A stretch of DNA of 64,000 bases, from contig RDXX01000011.1 in the NCBI GenBank assembly GCA_004292955.1, positions 323,194 to 387,193 of the forward strand. The letters are read 5' to 3'. A program made the translations under genes and the position numbers. The DNA comes from Oscillatoriales cyanobacterium (GTDB lineage: Bacteria; Cyanobacteriota; Cyanobacteriia; Cyanobacteriales; Microcoleaceae). Below, one piece after another: positions 8,857 to 17,538 of the stretch (positions are counted from its first letter, which is position 1; each line of letters starts with the position of its first letter). The notes under the pieces are model-generated. The model saw nothing but the letters and a program-made list of their open reading frames with translations, did no database searches and was not told the origin of the DNA.

Positions 8857-9342
8857 ATGTCTGATGAGGTGATTTTGCGTCCAGCTACCCGCGCCGATGT
8901 GCCGGTGCTGTTTGATTTGATTAAGGCTTTAGCTGAGTACGAAAAGTTATCTGATGCGGTAACAGGTAATGCGGTAGATTTGGAAAATCATTTGTTTGCC
9001 GATCGCCCTTTTGCTGAAGCGATTCTAGCAGAATCCGAAGGTCGGATTGTCGGCTGGGCGCTATTTTTTTACAATTATTCTACTTTTTTGACTCAGCCGG
9101 GGATTTATTTGGAGGATTTGTTTGTGCTCCCTGAGTTTCGCGGGCGGGGAATTGGCAAGTCTTTGATTGTTTATTTGGCGCGGTTGACGGTGGAAAGGGG
9201 CTGCGGGCGCTTGGAGTGGAGTGTGCTTGATTGGAATGAATTGGCGATCGGATTTTACAAGGGTATCGGTGCTGATGTGATGCCCGACTGGCGGATTTGC
9301 CGGGTGGCGGGGGAGTCTTTGGCGACTTTGGCCTCGAAGTGA
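8857..9342 (+). CDS. GNAT-family N-acetyltransferase, diamine/thialysine type
   Basis: A 161-residue cytoplasmic acetyltransferase that would transfer acetyl from acetyl-CoA to an amine. The acetyl-CoA binding motif is LEDLFVLPEFRGRGIGKSL (Q/RxxGxG/A form), followed by LARLTVERGCGRLEWSVLDWN and a C-terminal AIGFYKGIGADVMPDWRICR. The N-terminal ILRPATRADVPVLFDLIKAL with LAEYEKL resembles the spermidine/thialysine acetyltransferase branch, so a polyamine or related small amine is a reasonable guess. It stands alone between repeat-rich spacers, and no clear ribosome site is seen. Confidence 0.88.
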   Translation: MSDEVILRPATRADVPVLFDLIKALAEYEKLSDAVTGNAVDLENHLFADRPFAEAILAESEGRIVGWALFFYNYSTFLTQPGIYLEDLFVLPEFRGRGIGKSLIVYLARLTVERGCGRLEWSVLDWNELAIGFYKGIGADVMPDWRICRVAGESLATLASK

Positions 9343-9388
9343 TTTTATCAGTTGGCGATCGCACTACGACTCTCAAAAACGACTCTCA

Positions 9389-9456
9389 GAAACCGGGCTT
9401 TTTGCTGAATCTGCCGTCTGTAACCCGTCTTTTCCCGAAAAACCCGGTTTCTGGGC
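9389..9456. repeat. Inverted repeat of the AGAAACCGGG family
   Basis: CAGAAACCGGGCTTTTT and AAAAACCCGGTTTCTG form the arms. Related copies occur at about 39629-39750, 47604-47789 (two) and 51876-51940. It lies downstream of the acetyltransferase and could act as a transcript-end hairpin. Confidence 0.8.
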
Positions 9457-9556
9457 ACCTCGTGGGTCAATTTTGGGTTGGGTAAATCCTAGTAAATAAT
9501 TGGCAAAAATATAGGAAAATTTAAGTGACAGTAGATTTTGACTGAGAGAGTAGATC

Positions 9557-9763
9557 GTGATTATTTGGGTAAACGAGCAAATCGATCCGTCGGGTATTCT
9601 TTATGCTTGCATTGCTTGTGGCGATGAGACTCAAGCCAAGCAATGCCACGAATCTTTTGAGCAGAATTTGACGGCAGAGCAAAAACAGCAGGGCTGGGTT
9701 GCTACATTGCGAACAGTTACTTCTTGGGATGAGGTGCCTGTTAATTCTTTGAAATTGAATTGA
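9557..9763 (+). CDS. Small conserved-looking protein of unknown function
   Basis: A 68-residue soluble protein beginning at a GTG (IIWVNEQIDPSGILYACIAC). It has two CxxC-like cysteines (ACIACGDE) and a Trp-rich C-terminus (WVATLRTVTSWDEVPVNSLKLN). Codon use and the lack of low complexity support a real gene, and it reads like a small cyanobacterial family, but I do not recognise the function. No membrane segment or signal peptide. It is preceded by GAGAG a few bases upstream and followed by a 7-bp repeat tract (GATTTTA, 9782-9812). Confidence 0.6.
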   Translation: MIIWVNEQIDPSGILYACIACGDETQAKQCHESFEQNLTAEQKQQGWVATLRTVTSWDEVPVNSLKLN

Positions 9764-9885
9764 TGAGGGCAAGTTAGTCGATTTTAGATTTTAGATTTTA
9801 GATTTTAGATTGACTCCACAGATGCAATTTGGGAGTTTGAACTTTCGTCTAAAATTTTGATCGATACCCTCCGTCGTGTTGGCGC

Positions 9886-10224
9886 TTAATATGCGTTTTT
9901 GGTTGACTTATCAGCAGATTTAGTCTCGCTGTATTGAGGTGCGATCGCAACTGCCGGAAAACACAGCATATAATTTCGGAAAATGCCAGATAACTCGTTA
10001 GCAGAGCCTTCTAAGACGATCGCACTTTTGTAAAATTCAAACAAATCTGGTGAAAGTGTATCTGAAAGTACAATGCTGCAATCGTTGATGTCTGATACTC
10101 TCAAAATTGTGTCCTCCTGGCTGCGGGAATTTGGGCGGGAAATTGCGGGGGCGCAGTTCCCCGGCGGGAGGGTGAAACAGCCTGCATCCTGCGATCCCAT
10201 AGCTGCAAGTTCCGCTAACGACAA
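9886..10224 (-). CDS. Possible hypothetical protein, weakly supported
   Basis: A 112-codon frame from a TTG start. The N-terminal third (LAELAAMGSQDAGCFTLPPG) and the hydrophobic stretch SIVLSDTLSPDLFEFYKSAI have a protein-like composition, but no family is recognised, there is no good ribosome site, and an overlapping frame begins with an ATG at 10231. It is divergent from the AEC transporter. Treat it as a candidate only. Confidence 0.25.
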   Translation of the reverse strand: MSLAELAAMGSQDAGCFTLPPGNCAPAISRPNSRSQEDTILRVSDINDCSIVLSDTLSPDLFEFYKSAIVLEGSANELSGIFRNYMLCFPAVAIAPQYSETKSADKSTKNAY

Positions 10225-10298
10225 ATCGCATTTTTCAAACTGGTTTTAGCCTTACTATTAGTCAATAGAGGCATTTCAAATTGTCAAGTTAAGTTTTT

Positions 10299-11294
10299 AT
10301 GATTGAGACATTATTTCACGCTTATACGCCTCTAGTGATCTGGACTGGGTTGGGACTGCTGGTATTTCGGTACATCCCAGTTGATTTTCCTAAGCTGCTG
10401 AGCCGCTTTCTGTTCTGGATTGGGATACCCCTGCAAATTGCAGTTTTAGCCCGTCAGAGCGATTTTTCCGGTGCTGTCGGATTCACACCGGCGATCGCCA
10501 TATTCGTATTATTTGTCAGTACGAGTTTAGCTTGGTTGACTTGGGTATTATTACGGCGGCTGAGCACCCGCCACGTCAAAAAGCCATATTTTGACGGCAA
10601 ACATTCTGTAGTTAATTTATTTCTATTAAATATAAATTCCCTGACGCGATCGAGCCAAGGCAGTTTTATCCTAGCTGCGATGTTAGGGAATACCGGCTTT
10701 GTCGGATTAGCAATCACCCCCGCGATCATCAGCAGCGATAACAACAACTGGGCCGTCTTGTACAGCGTCACCAACAACGTGATGGGAAGCTACGGATTTG
10801 GTGTATTTCTTGCTAGCTATTTCGGGCATTCCGATGGAAAAAATCACTGGTGGATTCAGCTTCGGGACGTGCTAACAGTTCCAGCCCTGTGGGCATTTAT
10901 CATTGGTTTTTTTACCAGAAGTGTCCCCCTGCCTGAGACTGTAGAATCGGGATTGCAGACGGCAGTTTTAGGGGTAATTGCTAGTGCTTTGGTGTTGGTT
11001 GGTATCCGGCTGAGAGCTATTAAAACATGGCAAAGTTTTGAACTAGCGTTAATCCCGTCGCTGTTAAAAGTGGTAATTGTGCCGGTGCTGATCGGATTGG
11101 GTGCTAGTTTTTTCGGATTGAGCGGCGATCCGAGGTTGGTTTTGGTGTTGATGTCGGGAACGCCCACGGCTCTTTCGGTGCTGATTTTAGCAGAAATATA
11201 TGAACTCGATCGCGATTTGTTAGCTAGCAGTATCGCCCTCACTTCTGTCGGTTTGCTGTTGATGCTTCCGCTGTGGTTGGCTTGCTTTATTTGA
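10299..11294 (+). CDS. AEC-family transporter (auxin efflux carrier-like permease)
   Basis: A 331-residue inner-membrane protein with about ten hydrophobic segments arranged in two halves, as in the AEC/malonate-malate permease family. The N-terminal half has YIPVDFPKLLSRFLFWIGIP and the central MLGNTGFVGLAITPAIISS, where the NTGFVGLP-like motif is characteristic. The second half ends with LVLMSGTPTALSVLILAEIY and LLASSIALTSVGLLLMLPLW, the matching repeat. Substrates in bacteria are mostly small organic acids; none can be assigned here. No partner genes are adjacent. Confidence 0.88.
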   Translation: MIETLFHAYTPLVIWTGLGLLVFRYIPVDFPKLLSRFLFWIGIPLQIAVLARQSDFSGAVGFTPAIAIFVLFVSTSLAWLTWVLLRRLSTRHVKKPYFDGKHSVVNLFLLNINSLTRSSQGSFILAAMLGNTGFVGLAITPAIISSDNNNWAVLYSVTNNVMGSYGFGVFLASYFGHSDGKNHWWIQLRDVLTVPALWAFIIGFFTRSVPLPETVESGLQTAVLGVIASALVLVGIRLRAIKTWQSFELALIPSLLKVVIVPVLIGLGASFFGLSGDPRLVLVLMSGTPTALSVLILAEIYELDRDLLASSIALTSVGLLLMLPLWLACFI

Positions 11295-11515
11295 TATTAA
11301 CTGAGTTGGCTGTTGACTGTTGACTGTTGACTGTTGCTCGAAGGAAGAGGGAAGAAGGAAAAATAGTCCTTGATGCACATAATCTGTCTGTAGGGTGTGC
11401 AGCGTGCAATTTTACCATGACAATAGCTGGCGGTTGCTAATATTAGCTGAATTGTCAAATTAGATGACTCTAAAATTTCGGATTACAATTGACAATAAAT
11501 GCACGGGAAACGACG

Positions 11516-12334
11516 ATGAACGAGACAATAACTGCTACAGGTTTGCCTCCTGCATTCCCCGATCATACCCAACTGCCAGAGGAAGACGGTACATTTGTGA
11601 AGAATTTTCAGGAGCATCCCCAGAGTATCATTCTGACAGATTCGATCGCGTCGGTGGTAGAGCGGCTGCATCCAGACGGACAATATGCGATCGGGCAAGA
11701 TTGCGGAATTTACTGGCGAGAAACTGACCCGCCAGAGCGAGGCGCAGAAGCACCGGATTGGTTTTATGTGCCCAACGTACCGCCAACAATCGACGGTTAT
11801 CGCCGTTCTTATGTACTTTGGCGGGAACACATGGCTCCGTTCATTGCTTTAGAGTTTGCTAGCGGGAATGGAGATGAAGAGCGCGATCGCACTCCGCTAG
11901 CTGTAGCCGCTGACGGTACTACAACTAAACCGGGTAAGTTTTGGGTTTACGAAAGAATTATCCGCATTCCTTACTACGGCATTTATGAAATTAAAACGGG
12001 CAATTTAGAAGTCTATCACCTGATAGATTTTGTCTATCGCAGGATCGAGCCAAACGAACGCGGTCACTATCCCATTCCTGTATTAGATGTAGAATTGGGA
12101 CTTTGGCAGGGAAGTTATCAAAATCAAGAAATGCTTTGGCTGCGGTGGTGGGATTCCCAGGGGAATTTGCTGTTAATTGGCTCCGAACAAGTTGAAATTG
12201 AGCGGGCTAGAGTCGAGCAAGCGGAGCGAAAAGCCGAGCAAGCAGAGCGAAAAGCCGAACAAGCGGAGCGAAAAGCCGCCCAGTTAGCCGATCGACTGCG
12301 AGCAATGGGCATCGATCCGGATGCTGAGGATTGA
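11516..12334 (+). CDS. Uma2-family (DUF820) putative nuclease with a C-terminal heptad coiled coil
   Basis: Uma2 proteins are a large cyanobacterial family with a PD-(D/E)xK-like fold and unproven biological role. Visible elements are APDWFYVPNVP and FIALEFASGNGDEERD, matching the family's PDV ... P-x-EI-SP region; then YYGIYEIKTGNLEVYHL and the segment YPIPVLDVELGLWQG. The C-terminus is a three-copy heptad array (AERKAEQ), encoded by a 21-bp tandem repeat at about 12213-12281. The ATG at 11516 is preferred over the in-frame TTG at 11489 because it is preceded by GGGAAACG. It lies between unrelated transporter genes. Confidence 0.85.
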   Translation: MNETITATGLPPAFPDHTQLPEEDGTFVKNFQEHPQSIILTDSIASVVERLHPDGQYAIGQDCGIYWRETDPPERGAEAPDWFYVPNVPPTIDGYRRSYVLWREHMAPFIALEFASGNGDEERDRTPLAVAADGTTTKPGKFWVYERIIRIPYYGIYEIKTGNLEVYHLIDFVYRRIEPNERGHYPIPVLDVELGLWQGSYQNQEMLWLRWWDSQGNLLLIGSEQVEIERARVEQAERKAEQAERKAEQAERKAAQLADRLRAMGIDPDAED

Positions 12335-12480
12335 GATCGAATCTGATGGCCTCGGAGTTATACTGAGCGTGCGATCGCCCGCTTCCAGTACCGAAAAAAT
12401 TTGAATTGGTTTTACCGGGACTGAGGAACAGACAGCAAAGCGAACAGAAACAGCCAACAATCCTATCTATCTATTCCCCG

Positions 12481-13971
12481 ATGACAAACTCAGTTTTGAT
12501 CGATCGTTTAGGTAACTGGAACCCGCAACTGCTGCGGGAACTTCGCGGTAGACTCAAACCCCACACAGTCATTGCAGCGGTCTCATTTTCGGTCATCTTC
12601 CAAATTATTTTACTGCTGATTGCCTCGCCAAATTCCCGCCTCTTTTCAGACGGCTGGCTGGACTTGTGGCAAATCATCACTTGGATGCTGCCCTATGTAA
12701 CATTTACCCTCGGAAGTTATTGGATAGTCAACGACATCGGACAGGAACAGAAACGGGGAACTCTGAATTTTATTCGGCTGAGTCCGTGTCCGGCGTGGCA
12801 GATTCTGCTGGGTAAAATGCTGGGCGTTCCCGTACTGCTGTATATTTTCCTAGGGCTGATGGTTCCCCTGCACTGCTTGGCCGGCTTGCAAGCGGGGATT
12901 TCGCTGCCCCTGATTGCCAGCGTCTATCTGATGCTCGCACTTGGATGCGCTATATGCTACAGCGTAGTGATGCTCTGCGGGCTGGTAAGTGAAACACAGA
13001 GAACAGGGAACCCACCACAGGCAACAGCCTTTGGAGTTGGGGCGATCGCCTGTTGCGCGATCGCCCCATTGTACATGAGCTGGAACACCGCCATCACATG
13101 GCGGCCGCTGTTGGCGAATTCAGAAATATTCGGATACCCACATCCTGTTGTTTCGTGGTTTTTGCTCCCGATTAACAACATAGGTGTGGTGTCTCATACT
13201 TTTAGTTTAGTGGTGTTAGGCACTACTGCGTTTTTGCTGTGGCGAATATTGTTGCGGAATTTCAACAAACCTCGATCGACTGCGATCGGCAAACGGCAAA
13301 GTTATGCCATTTTAGCTGGTGTAGAAGTTCTCGCTCTAGGCTTTTTCCTACCCACAAGCGTGGTGGATGAGCAGAACGCCACCTTGGCAGCTATCTCGAT
13401 GTACGTTTTGACCGTTATGCTGCTGCTGGTTTTAATGCTTGCTATCTGCCCTCAACGCCAAGCTTTATTAGAGTGGGTACGCTATGATTCTCCCGGCTGG
13501 CAAAGCTTAATTTGGTCGGATCGAAGCCCTCTGTTAGTGGCTGTTATTATCCATCTAATCGTAGCAAGTGCGCTGTTAGTACCTTGGCTATTTTGGATAG
13601 GTATCGGCACTAAAAAACTTGTAGAAACAGGTCTTTTAGTTCTGTGTACGACAAATACGATCTTAATATCCGCCACCTTCGTGCAACAAGTTTGTGCGAC
13701 GAAAATTCGCAATCCAATGGGATGGGCGAGCTGTGGATTCAGCATTTGGTTGCTCCTTGCTCCCGGAATGCTCCTATATTGGGAACTCATCCCCGATCGC
13801 ATTCCTGCAACCGCCGCACTTTGGACGCTATTCGGCTATGGGTTTTGGCAGTTCTACAAACCAACAGCAATACCTTTTGTGGGATTGGGAATTCTTGCTC
13901 AATGGCTGTTTCTAGCATTTCTGCTGAGGAGATTTCAGAAAACTATGCAGAAATTAAAAGTAGGAACTTAG
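12481..13971 (+). CDS. Multi-spanning membrane protein, ABC-2-type permease-like
   Basis: A 496-residue protein with about twelve hydrophobic segments. The N-terminal half resembles ABC-2-type export permeases: a cytoplasmic start (NPQLLRELRGRLK), a first membrane segment, then GQEQKRGTLNFIRLSPCPAW, which matches the ERE-GTLE-L--TP loop between the first two segments of that fold, and GKMLGVPVLLYIFLG. No ATPase gene is adjacent; the nearest, at 5.5 kb, is of the import type. The ATG at 12481 is favoured over upstream TTG codons because the residues before it are not hydrophobic or conserved-looking. The substrate is unknown. Confidence 0.75.
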   Translation: MTNSVLIDRLGNWNPQLLRELRGRLKPHTVIAAVSFSVIFQIILLLIASPNSRLFSDGWLDLWQIITWMLPYVTFTLGSYWIVNDIGQEQKRGTLNFIRLSPCPAWQILLGKMLGVPVLLYIFLGLMVPLHCLAGLQAGISLPLIASVYLMLALGCAICYSVVMLCGLVSETQRTGNPPQATAFGVGAIACCAIAPLYMSWNTAITWRPLLANSEIFGYPHPVVSWFLLPINNIGVVSHTFSLVVLGTTAFLLWRILLRNFNKPRSTAIGKRQSYAILAGVEVLALGFFLPTSVVDEQNATLAAISMYVLTVMLLLVLMLAICPQRQALLEWVRYDSPGWQSLIWSDRSPLLVAVIIHLIVASALLVPWLFWIGIGTKKLVETGLLVLCTTNTILISATFVQQVCATKIRNPMGWASCGFSIWLLLAPGMLLYWELIPDRIPATAALWTLFGYGFWQFYKPTAIPFVGLGILAQWLFLAFLLRRFQKTMQKLKVGT

Positions 13972-14093
13972 TACGATTTTAGATTTGGGATTGGGAACGA
14001 TCGCAATTCGAGTTCTATACTAGGGCAATCCCAATTATTTCGCACAAATCGTAAGTCTAGCGGACTTCCTTCCAGTCACAAACAACAAAGCTT

Positions 14094-14507
14094 ATGGAAA
14101 CCAAACCACCTCTACCGCCCTTTACGCTAGAAACAGCAAAAGCCAAAGTTCAAGCTGCCGAAGATGCCTGGAATACCCGCGATCCCGAACGAGTAGCCCT
14201 AGCTTATACAGAAGATTCTGAGTGGAGAAACCGCGCGGAATTCTTCAGCGGACGGGAACAAATCAAAGCTTTTTTAACACGAAAATGGGCAAAAGAATTA
14301 GATTACCGTTTAAAGAAAGAACTGTGGAGTTTTACAGATAATCGGATTTCTGTCCGCTTCGAGTATGAATGGCATGATGATTCAGGCTACTGGTATCGCG
14401 CCTATGGAAACGAACAGTGGGAATTTGCCGAAAATGGGTTAATGCGAAGACGTGAAGCCAGCATTAATGATGTTCCAATTCTAGAGTCTGAACGCAAATT
14501 TCGATAA
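14094..14507 (+). CDS. NTF2-like protein of the DUF1348/SnoaL-like group
   Basis: A 137-residue small soluble protein. The pattern [20 protein letters not shown], then [20 protein letters not shown] and [20 protein letters not shown] with [20 protein letters not shown], is the characteristic sequence of the DUF1348 branch of the NTF2-like fold (a cone-shaped pocket protein). The enzymatic role is unknown in most members; stress or detoxification functions have been proposed. Its length equals the family norm, so it is complete. A tandem palindromic repeat array starts 19 bp after the stop. Confidence 0.9.
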   Translation: METKPPLPPFTLETAKAKVQAAEDAWNTRDPERVALAYTEDSEWRNRAEFFSGREQIKAFLTRKWAKELDYRLKKELWSFTDNRISVRFEYEWHDDSGYWYRAYGNEQWEFAENGLMRRREASINDVPILESERKFR

Positions 14508-14525
14508 CTCCTAAACCTATCCAAA

Positions 14526-14727
14526 GGTACGTAGTTGCGCTTCAGCGCTCTTAGGTACGTAGTTGCGCTTCAGCGCTCCAAAGGTACGTAGTTGCGCTTC
14601 AGCGCTCCAAAGGTACGTAGTTGCGCTTCAGCGCTCTTAGGTACGTAGTTGCGCTTCAGCGCTCCAAAGGTACGTAGTTGCGCTTCAGCGCTCTAAAGGT
14701 ACGTAGTTGCGCTTCAGCGCTCCAAAG
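14526..14727. repeat. Seven tandem copies of the GGTACGTAGTTGCGC repeat
   Basis: Seven units of 28-29 bp, each GGTACGTAGTTGCGCTTCAG plus CGCTC and then TTA, CAAA or TAAA. Each contains a 5-bp hairpin GCGCT-TC-AGCGC. The unit is the left arm of the 67-bp hairpins found at 31.6, 31.8 and 36.7 kb. It is not a CRISPR array: the gaps between units are only 3-4 bases. Confidence 0.95.
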
Positions 14728-14872
14728 GTATAGCCTTTTTCAAAAAGTGAGGTATGACTGATACGTTATGTAACCAGTCCCGCTAAGAGGGCTGAAGCCC
14801 AACAACGTACCTCACCTTTCTGAGAACCGCTATAGTTGCGCTTTAGCGCTAAAGCGCAACAACATACCTCAT
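14728..14872. repeat. Composite nested palindrome (TATAGCC-TTTTTC type)
   Basis: TATAGCCTTTTTCAAAAAGTG and GAGGTATGACTGA lead into GAGGGCTGAAGCCCAAC, then ACGTACCTCACCTTTCTGAG, and a second hairpin GCGCTTTAGCGC. The same modules occur near 22.1, 23.1, 43.7 and 51.7 kb. The block ends at the stop codon of the dioxygenase gene. Confidence 0.8.
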
Positions 14873-14874
14873 CC

Positions 14875-15543
14875 TCAATCAGTAAGCAAACTAGGAGAAG
14901 TGATCACAAAGACATCCCTAGTTCCGACTCCTTCCACTTCCGGTTTAATCGGCGTAGTAAAGTGAAAAAACTCGTGATCGTTGACTAATAGCAATTCTCC
15001 CGGATGCAGAATTTTATTAAAAACAGGCTTCTCTTTCTTCGCCAAATACAAATGCGTTTCCCCGCCCACAATATTAGTGCGATCGACCGAGAAAATCGCG
15101 ATAAAATCAGTACCGTCTTGGTGAATGCCTTCCGGTGCGGGGTTGCCGAAATTTTTCGGCGAACAACTCGTCCTGATTTGATGCACTCCGATTTCAGCTT
15201 CCGGGTGAATTTTGCATGAATCGAAGAAAGCAAAAATCAGTTGTTTGAAGTTATCGAGCGCAATTAGCCGATCGTCCAATTCAGCAAATTCCCGCCGGAT
15301 GTCGCCCACCACCGGATTGTACTCTTTGCTTTGAAACAAATAGCCGTGAGGTAACTTAACTAACTCATTCCCGTTCACGACAAACCGCGACAATCTTCTC
15401 GAACGATACTTGCCTTTAATATAAGGATCTACAGGCATATCGTTAAAAAATGGCTTGAAACCTTCTAGCTTAATCGAGTTTACTTTCTTAAAAGTAAACA
15501 TGAAAGCATAGTCCAAATGAATGGATTCTAATACGGTTTTCAT
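14875..15543 (-). CDS. 2-oxoglutarate/Fe(II)-dependent dioxygenase, PF10014-type
   Basis: A 222-residue protein of the 2OG-Fe dioxygenase family that includes free amino-acid hydroxylases such as the isoleucine dioxygenase IDO. The Fe(II) facial triad is visible: H and D in PEGIHQDGTDFIAIF and the distal H in NDHEFFHFTTPI; the arginine in GVGTRDVFVIT should bind 2-oxoglutarate. Length matches the family. The ATG has a good ribosome site (AAAGGAG, ten bases upstream). It would oxidise a small cytoplasmic substrate, possibly a free amino acid, but no biosynthetic neighbours give the identity. Confidence 0.85.
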   Translation of the reverse strand: MKTVLESIHLDYAFMFTFKKVNSIKLEGFKPFFNDMPVDPYIKGKYRSRRLSRFVVNGNELVKLPHGYLFQSKEYNPVVGDIRREFAELDDRLIALDNFKQLIFAFFDSCKIHPEAEIGVHQIRTSCSPKNFGNPAPEGIHQDGTDFIAIFSVDRTNIVGGETHLYLAKKEKPVFNKILHPGELLLVNDHEFFHFTTPIKPEVEGVGTRDVFVITSPSLLTD

Positions 15544-15796
15544 GGATTATTCTCCTTTAAGCCTTGCTCCCCTCCTAAGTTTTGCCTTAAGAAGGTTTAT
15601 ACTTCTACTCTAGCTCAGGTTTTTTGAATGAGTCGTAAAAAATACTACAAAATTTGCAAAGATATCGTAAAGAAGGAAGAAGGAAGAGGGAAGAGGGAAG
15701 AGGGAAGAAGGAAGAGCGAAGAAGTAAGAAGACATACACAGCAAGCTTTTTAGCGATCGCTATTTCACATTTAATTAAGTGGATTTACTTAGCAAC
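15544..15796. repeat. Purine-rich heptamer tract between dioxygenase and aldolase
   Basis: GAAGGAAGAGGGAAGAGG-type units occupy about 15672-15730. The rest is AT-rich and shows no gene. It should hold the promoter of the dioxygenase gene, transcribed leftward. Confidence 0.7.
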
Positions 15797-16558
15797 TTAA
15801 TTCCGCACTGCTTTGACTAGCGACTGACAAGCCCGCAGGAAGACGGCAACATCGACCCCAACTGCAACGTACTGAACGCCAGCATCAATCCACTGCTTGG
15901 CGATTTCCGGGTTGTCGGCAAAAGTACCTGCTGCTTTACCTGCTTTGCGGATGGTTTGCACTGCTTCCTGCATCATGTCGATGACTCGCCGATCGCGAAC
16001 TTGGCCCGGAATGCCGATCGACTGTGACAGATCGTAAGGCCCCAAAAAAATCACATCAATATGAGGGACTGTCACAATTTCTGCCAGGTTCTCGATGCCA
16101 CCTTTACCTTCGATGTGAATCACCACCAAGGATTCTTCATTGAGTTTGTCCGTGATATCAACGCCCGCAGCAGTATAACGTCCGGCCCGCGTAGCGAAAG
16201 AAAGGCCGCGCGCGCCCAGAGGACTGTATTTAGCGCTTTTGACAGCGATTTCGGCATCGATTTTGCTTTCAATTTGAGGTATTTGAACCCCTGCGCTGCC
16301 GATGTCGAGAGCTCGTTGAATTTGTGGGCCGTCGTTTTTGCGGACGCGGACGATGGGTGCAATTCCGACGCAGTCGGCGGCGCGGCACAAATCTTCAGCC
16401 GCTAGCGGGTGCAGGGGGCCGTGTTCCATGTCGATGACGGCGAAATCAAATCCAGCATGACCGCAGATTTCCATGAATGCGGGATAGGCGCAGTTCATAA
16501 ATAAGCCGAGGACTGTTTCGCCTTGTTTGATTTTTTGTTTGAGTTCGTTTTGACGCAT
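15797..16558 (-). CDS. HpcH/HpaI-family class II aldolase
   Basis: A 253-residue cytoplasmic enzyme of the family of metal-dependent aldolases that cleave 2-keto-3-deoxy or 4-hydroxy-2-oxo acids to pyruvate and an aldehyde (HpaI, RhmA, GarL). Visible: GLFMNCAYPAFMEICGHAGFD, FAVIDMEHGPL (catalytic His region), PIVRVRKNDGPQIQRALDIG, GAGVQIPQIE-type metal region with ARGLSFATRAGRY, VIHIEGKGGIENL (metal-binding Glu) and VIFLGPYDLSQSIGIPGQ. The ATG at 16558 (MRQNELKQK) fits the family N-terminus; the longer frame from 16642 adds residues encoded by a palindromic element. The physiological substrate in cyanobacteria is unknown. Confidence 0.9.
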   Translation of the reverse strand: MRQNELKQKIKQGETVLGLFMNCAYPAFMEICGHAGFDFAVIDMEHGPLHPLAAEDLCRAADCVGIAPIVRVRKNDGPQIQRALDIGSAGVQIPQIESKIDAEIAVKSAKYSPLGARGLSFATRAGRYTAAGVDITDKLNEESLVVIHIEGKGGIENLAEIVTVPHIDVIFLGPYDLSQSIGIPGQVRDRRVIDMMQEAVQTIRKAGKAAGTFADNPEIAKQWIDAGVQYVAVGVDVAVFLRACQSLVKAVRN

Positions 16559-16623
16559 AAGTTTGGAATTTTTAACCGCAGATGAACGGCGATTGACGCG
16601 GATTATTTTAAATCTTATAACGG

Positions 16624-16742
16624 GTGCATCTGGTTTTAGCAAATATATCCGTAGGGGCGAAGCATGACCGCAGTAAATATAAAATTATAACTAATAACTT
16701 ATATGCGGTCATGCTTCTTCAGGCTTCAACAACCAGATGCAC
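16624..16742. repeat. 119-bp nested inverted-repeat element (MITE-like)
   Basis: Outer arms GTGCATCTGGTT (16624-16635) and AACCAGATGCAC (16731-16742), and inner arms GAAGCATGACCGCA (16659-16672) and TGCGGTCATGCTTC (16704-16717). Both pairs are perfect. It lies in the promoter region of the aldolase gene. No other copy was seen in the window. Confidence 0.75.
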
Positions 16743-16892
16743 GCCTTATAGCTCAATACGGTTTACTTAAGATAGTCCGAAGAGAGGAACGAAGCAATCT
16801 CCGTATCTATTTCTCATCGGATTTTACCCCCAGGGCGCTATATCAGTAAACGGTATTGCCTTATAGCTCACAAAATCCCGCAACAAGTTACT

Positions 16893-17405
16893 TTATGTTA
16901 AGAGAATTGACATAAATTTTATAGCTGATTTTGCTTCTATTTTAAAAGGAATCAAACACAAAAGCCATGCAAAAATAAACATTCCTAATATCGGTAAAAA
17001 TATTGGGCCCACAGAGGGTTCTACTAACCAAGCAAATAAAGCAAACATTCCAATACTGCCCGTTGTCCACAGCCAAAGAATCATAAATGCTAGGACTATT
17101 TTATGTAAAGTCAGCCTAATTTTGATGGAACAACCAAACGGTTGAGAATGGATATCTCCTTCGATAATTGGCAAAAATGAATTGCGGCCCGTGATGATGC
17201 GACTGATTTTGAAGGTATTGCCAGAAATTGTTCCTTCGTAAGGTTTTGCAGGTGGCGGGCCGAAGGGTAGAGTTACTCTAAAAAGTTTGGGAGGAGTGAC
17301 AACTTCGTCCAACCTGTGCAAAACTTCCGAAAAAGTTAAACTTGTCGTAATTGTTAAACTCTCAAAAGGAATCAAAGATCTAAAAAATTTGACGATTTTA
17401 AGCAT
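16893..17405 (-). CDS. Small membrane protein with two transmembrane segments, unknown
   Basis: A 170-residue protein from the ATG at 17405 (MLKIVKFFRSLIPFESLTI). A soluble N-terminal part of about 105 residues contains PFGPPPAKPYEGTISGNTFK and ends in SIKIRLTLHK; two hydrophobic segments follow (VLAFMILWLWTTGSIGMFALF, GPIFLPILGMFIFAWLLCL), then a basic tail. I do not recognise the family. The frame is open further upstream to 17711, but that part overlaps the divergent oxidoreductase gene and reads as low-quality sequence, so the internal ATG is preferred. The gap to the divergent gene (17406-17538) should hold both promoters. Confidence 0.65.
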   Translation of the reverse strand: MLKIVKFFRSLIPFESLTITTSLTFSEVLHRLDEVVTPPKLFRVTLPFGPPPAKPYEGTISGNTFKISRIITGRNSFLPIIEGDIHSQPFGCSIKIRLTLHKIVLAFMILWLWTTGSIGMFALFAWLVEPSVGPIFLPILGMFIFAWLLCLIPFKIEAKSAIKFMSILLT

Positions 17406-17538
17406 AAGGTTTATCCTGCTTTTATATAGTTGTTGATGGTATTTATGCCTCTTGTATAAAAAAGTTTGCCCTGACAACACGGCGAAATACCAGTATACTG
17501 CAAAATAAACATTTGGATGCGATGAGTGTTGTTCACTT

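Noticed and set aside
10037..10231. 64-codon minus-strand frame beginning with ATG
   Set aside because: Overlaps a somewhat better candidate frame and has a Pro/Arg/His-rich random composition.
14526..14727. Regularly spaced repeats that could be taken for a CRISPR array
   Set aside because: Gaps between units are only 3-4 bases and not unique; the unit is a half-palindrome of a dispersed family.
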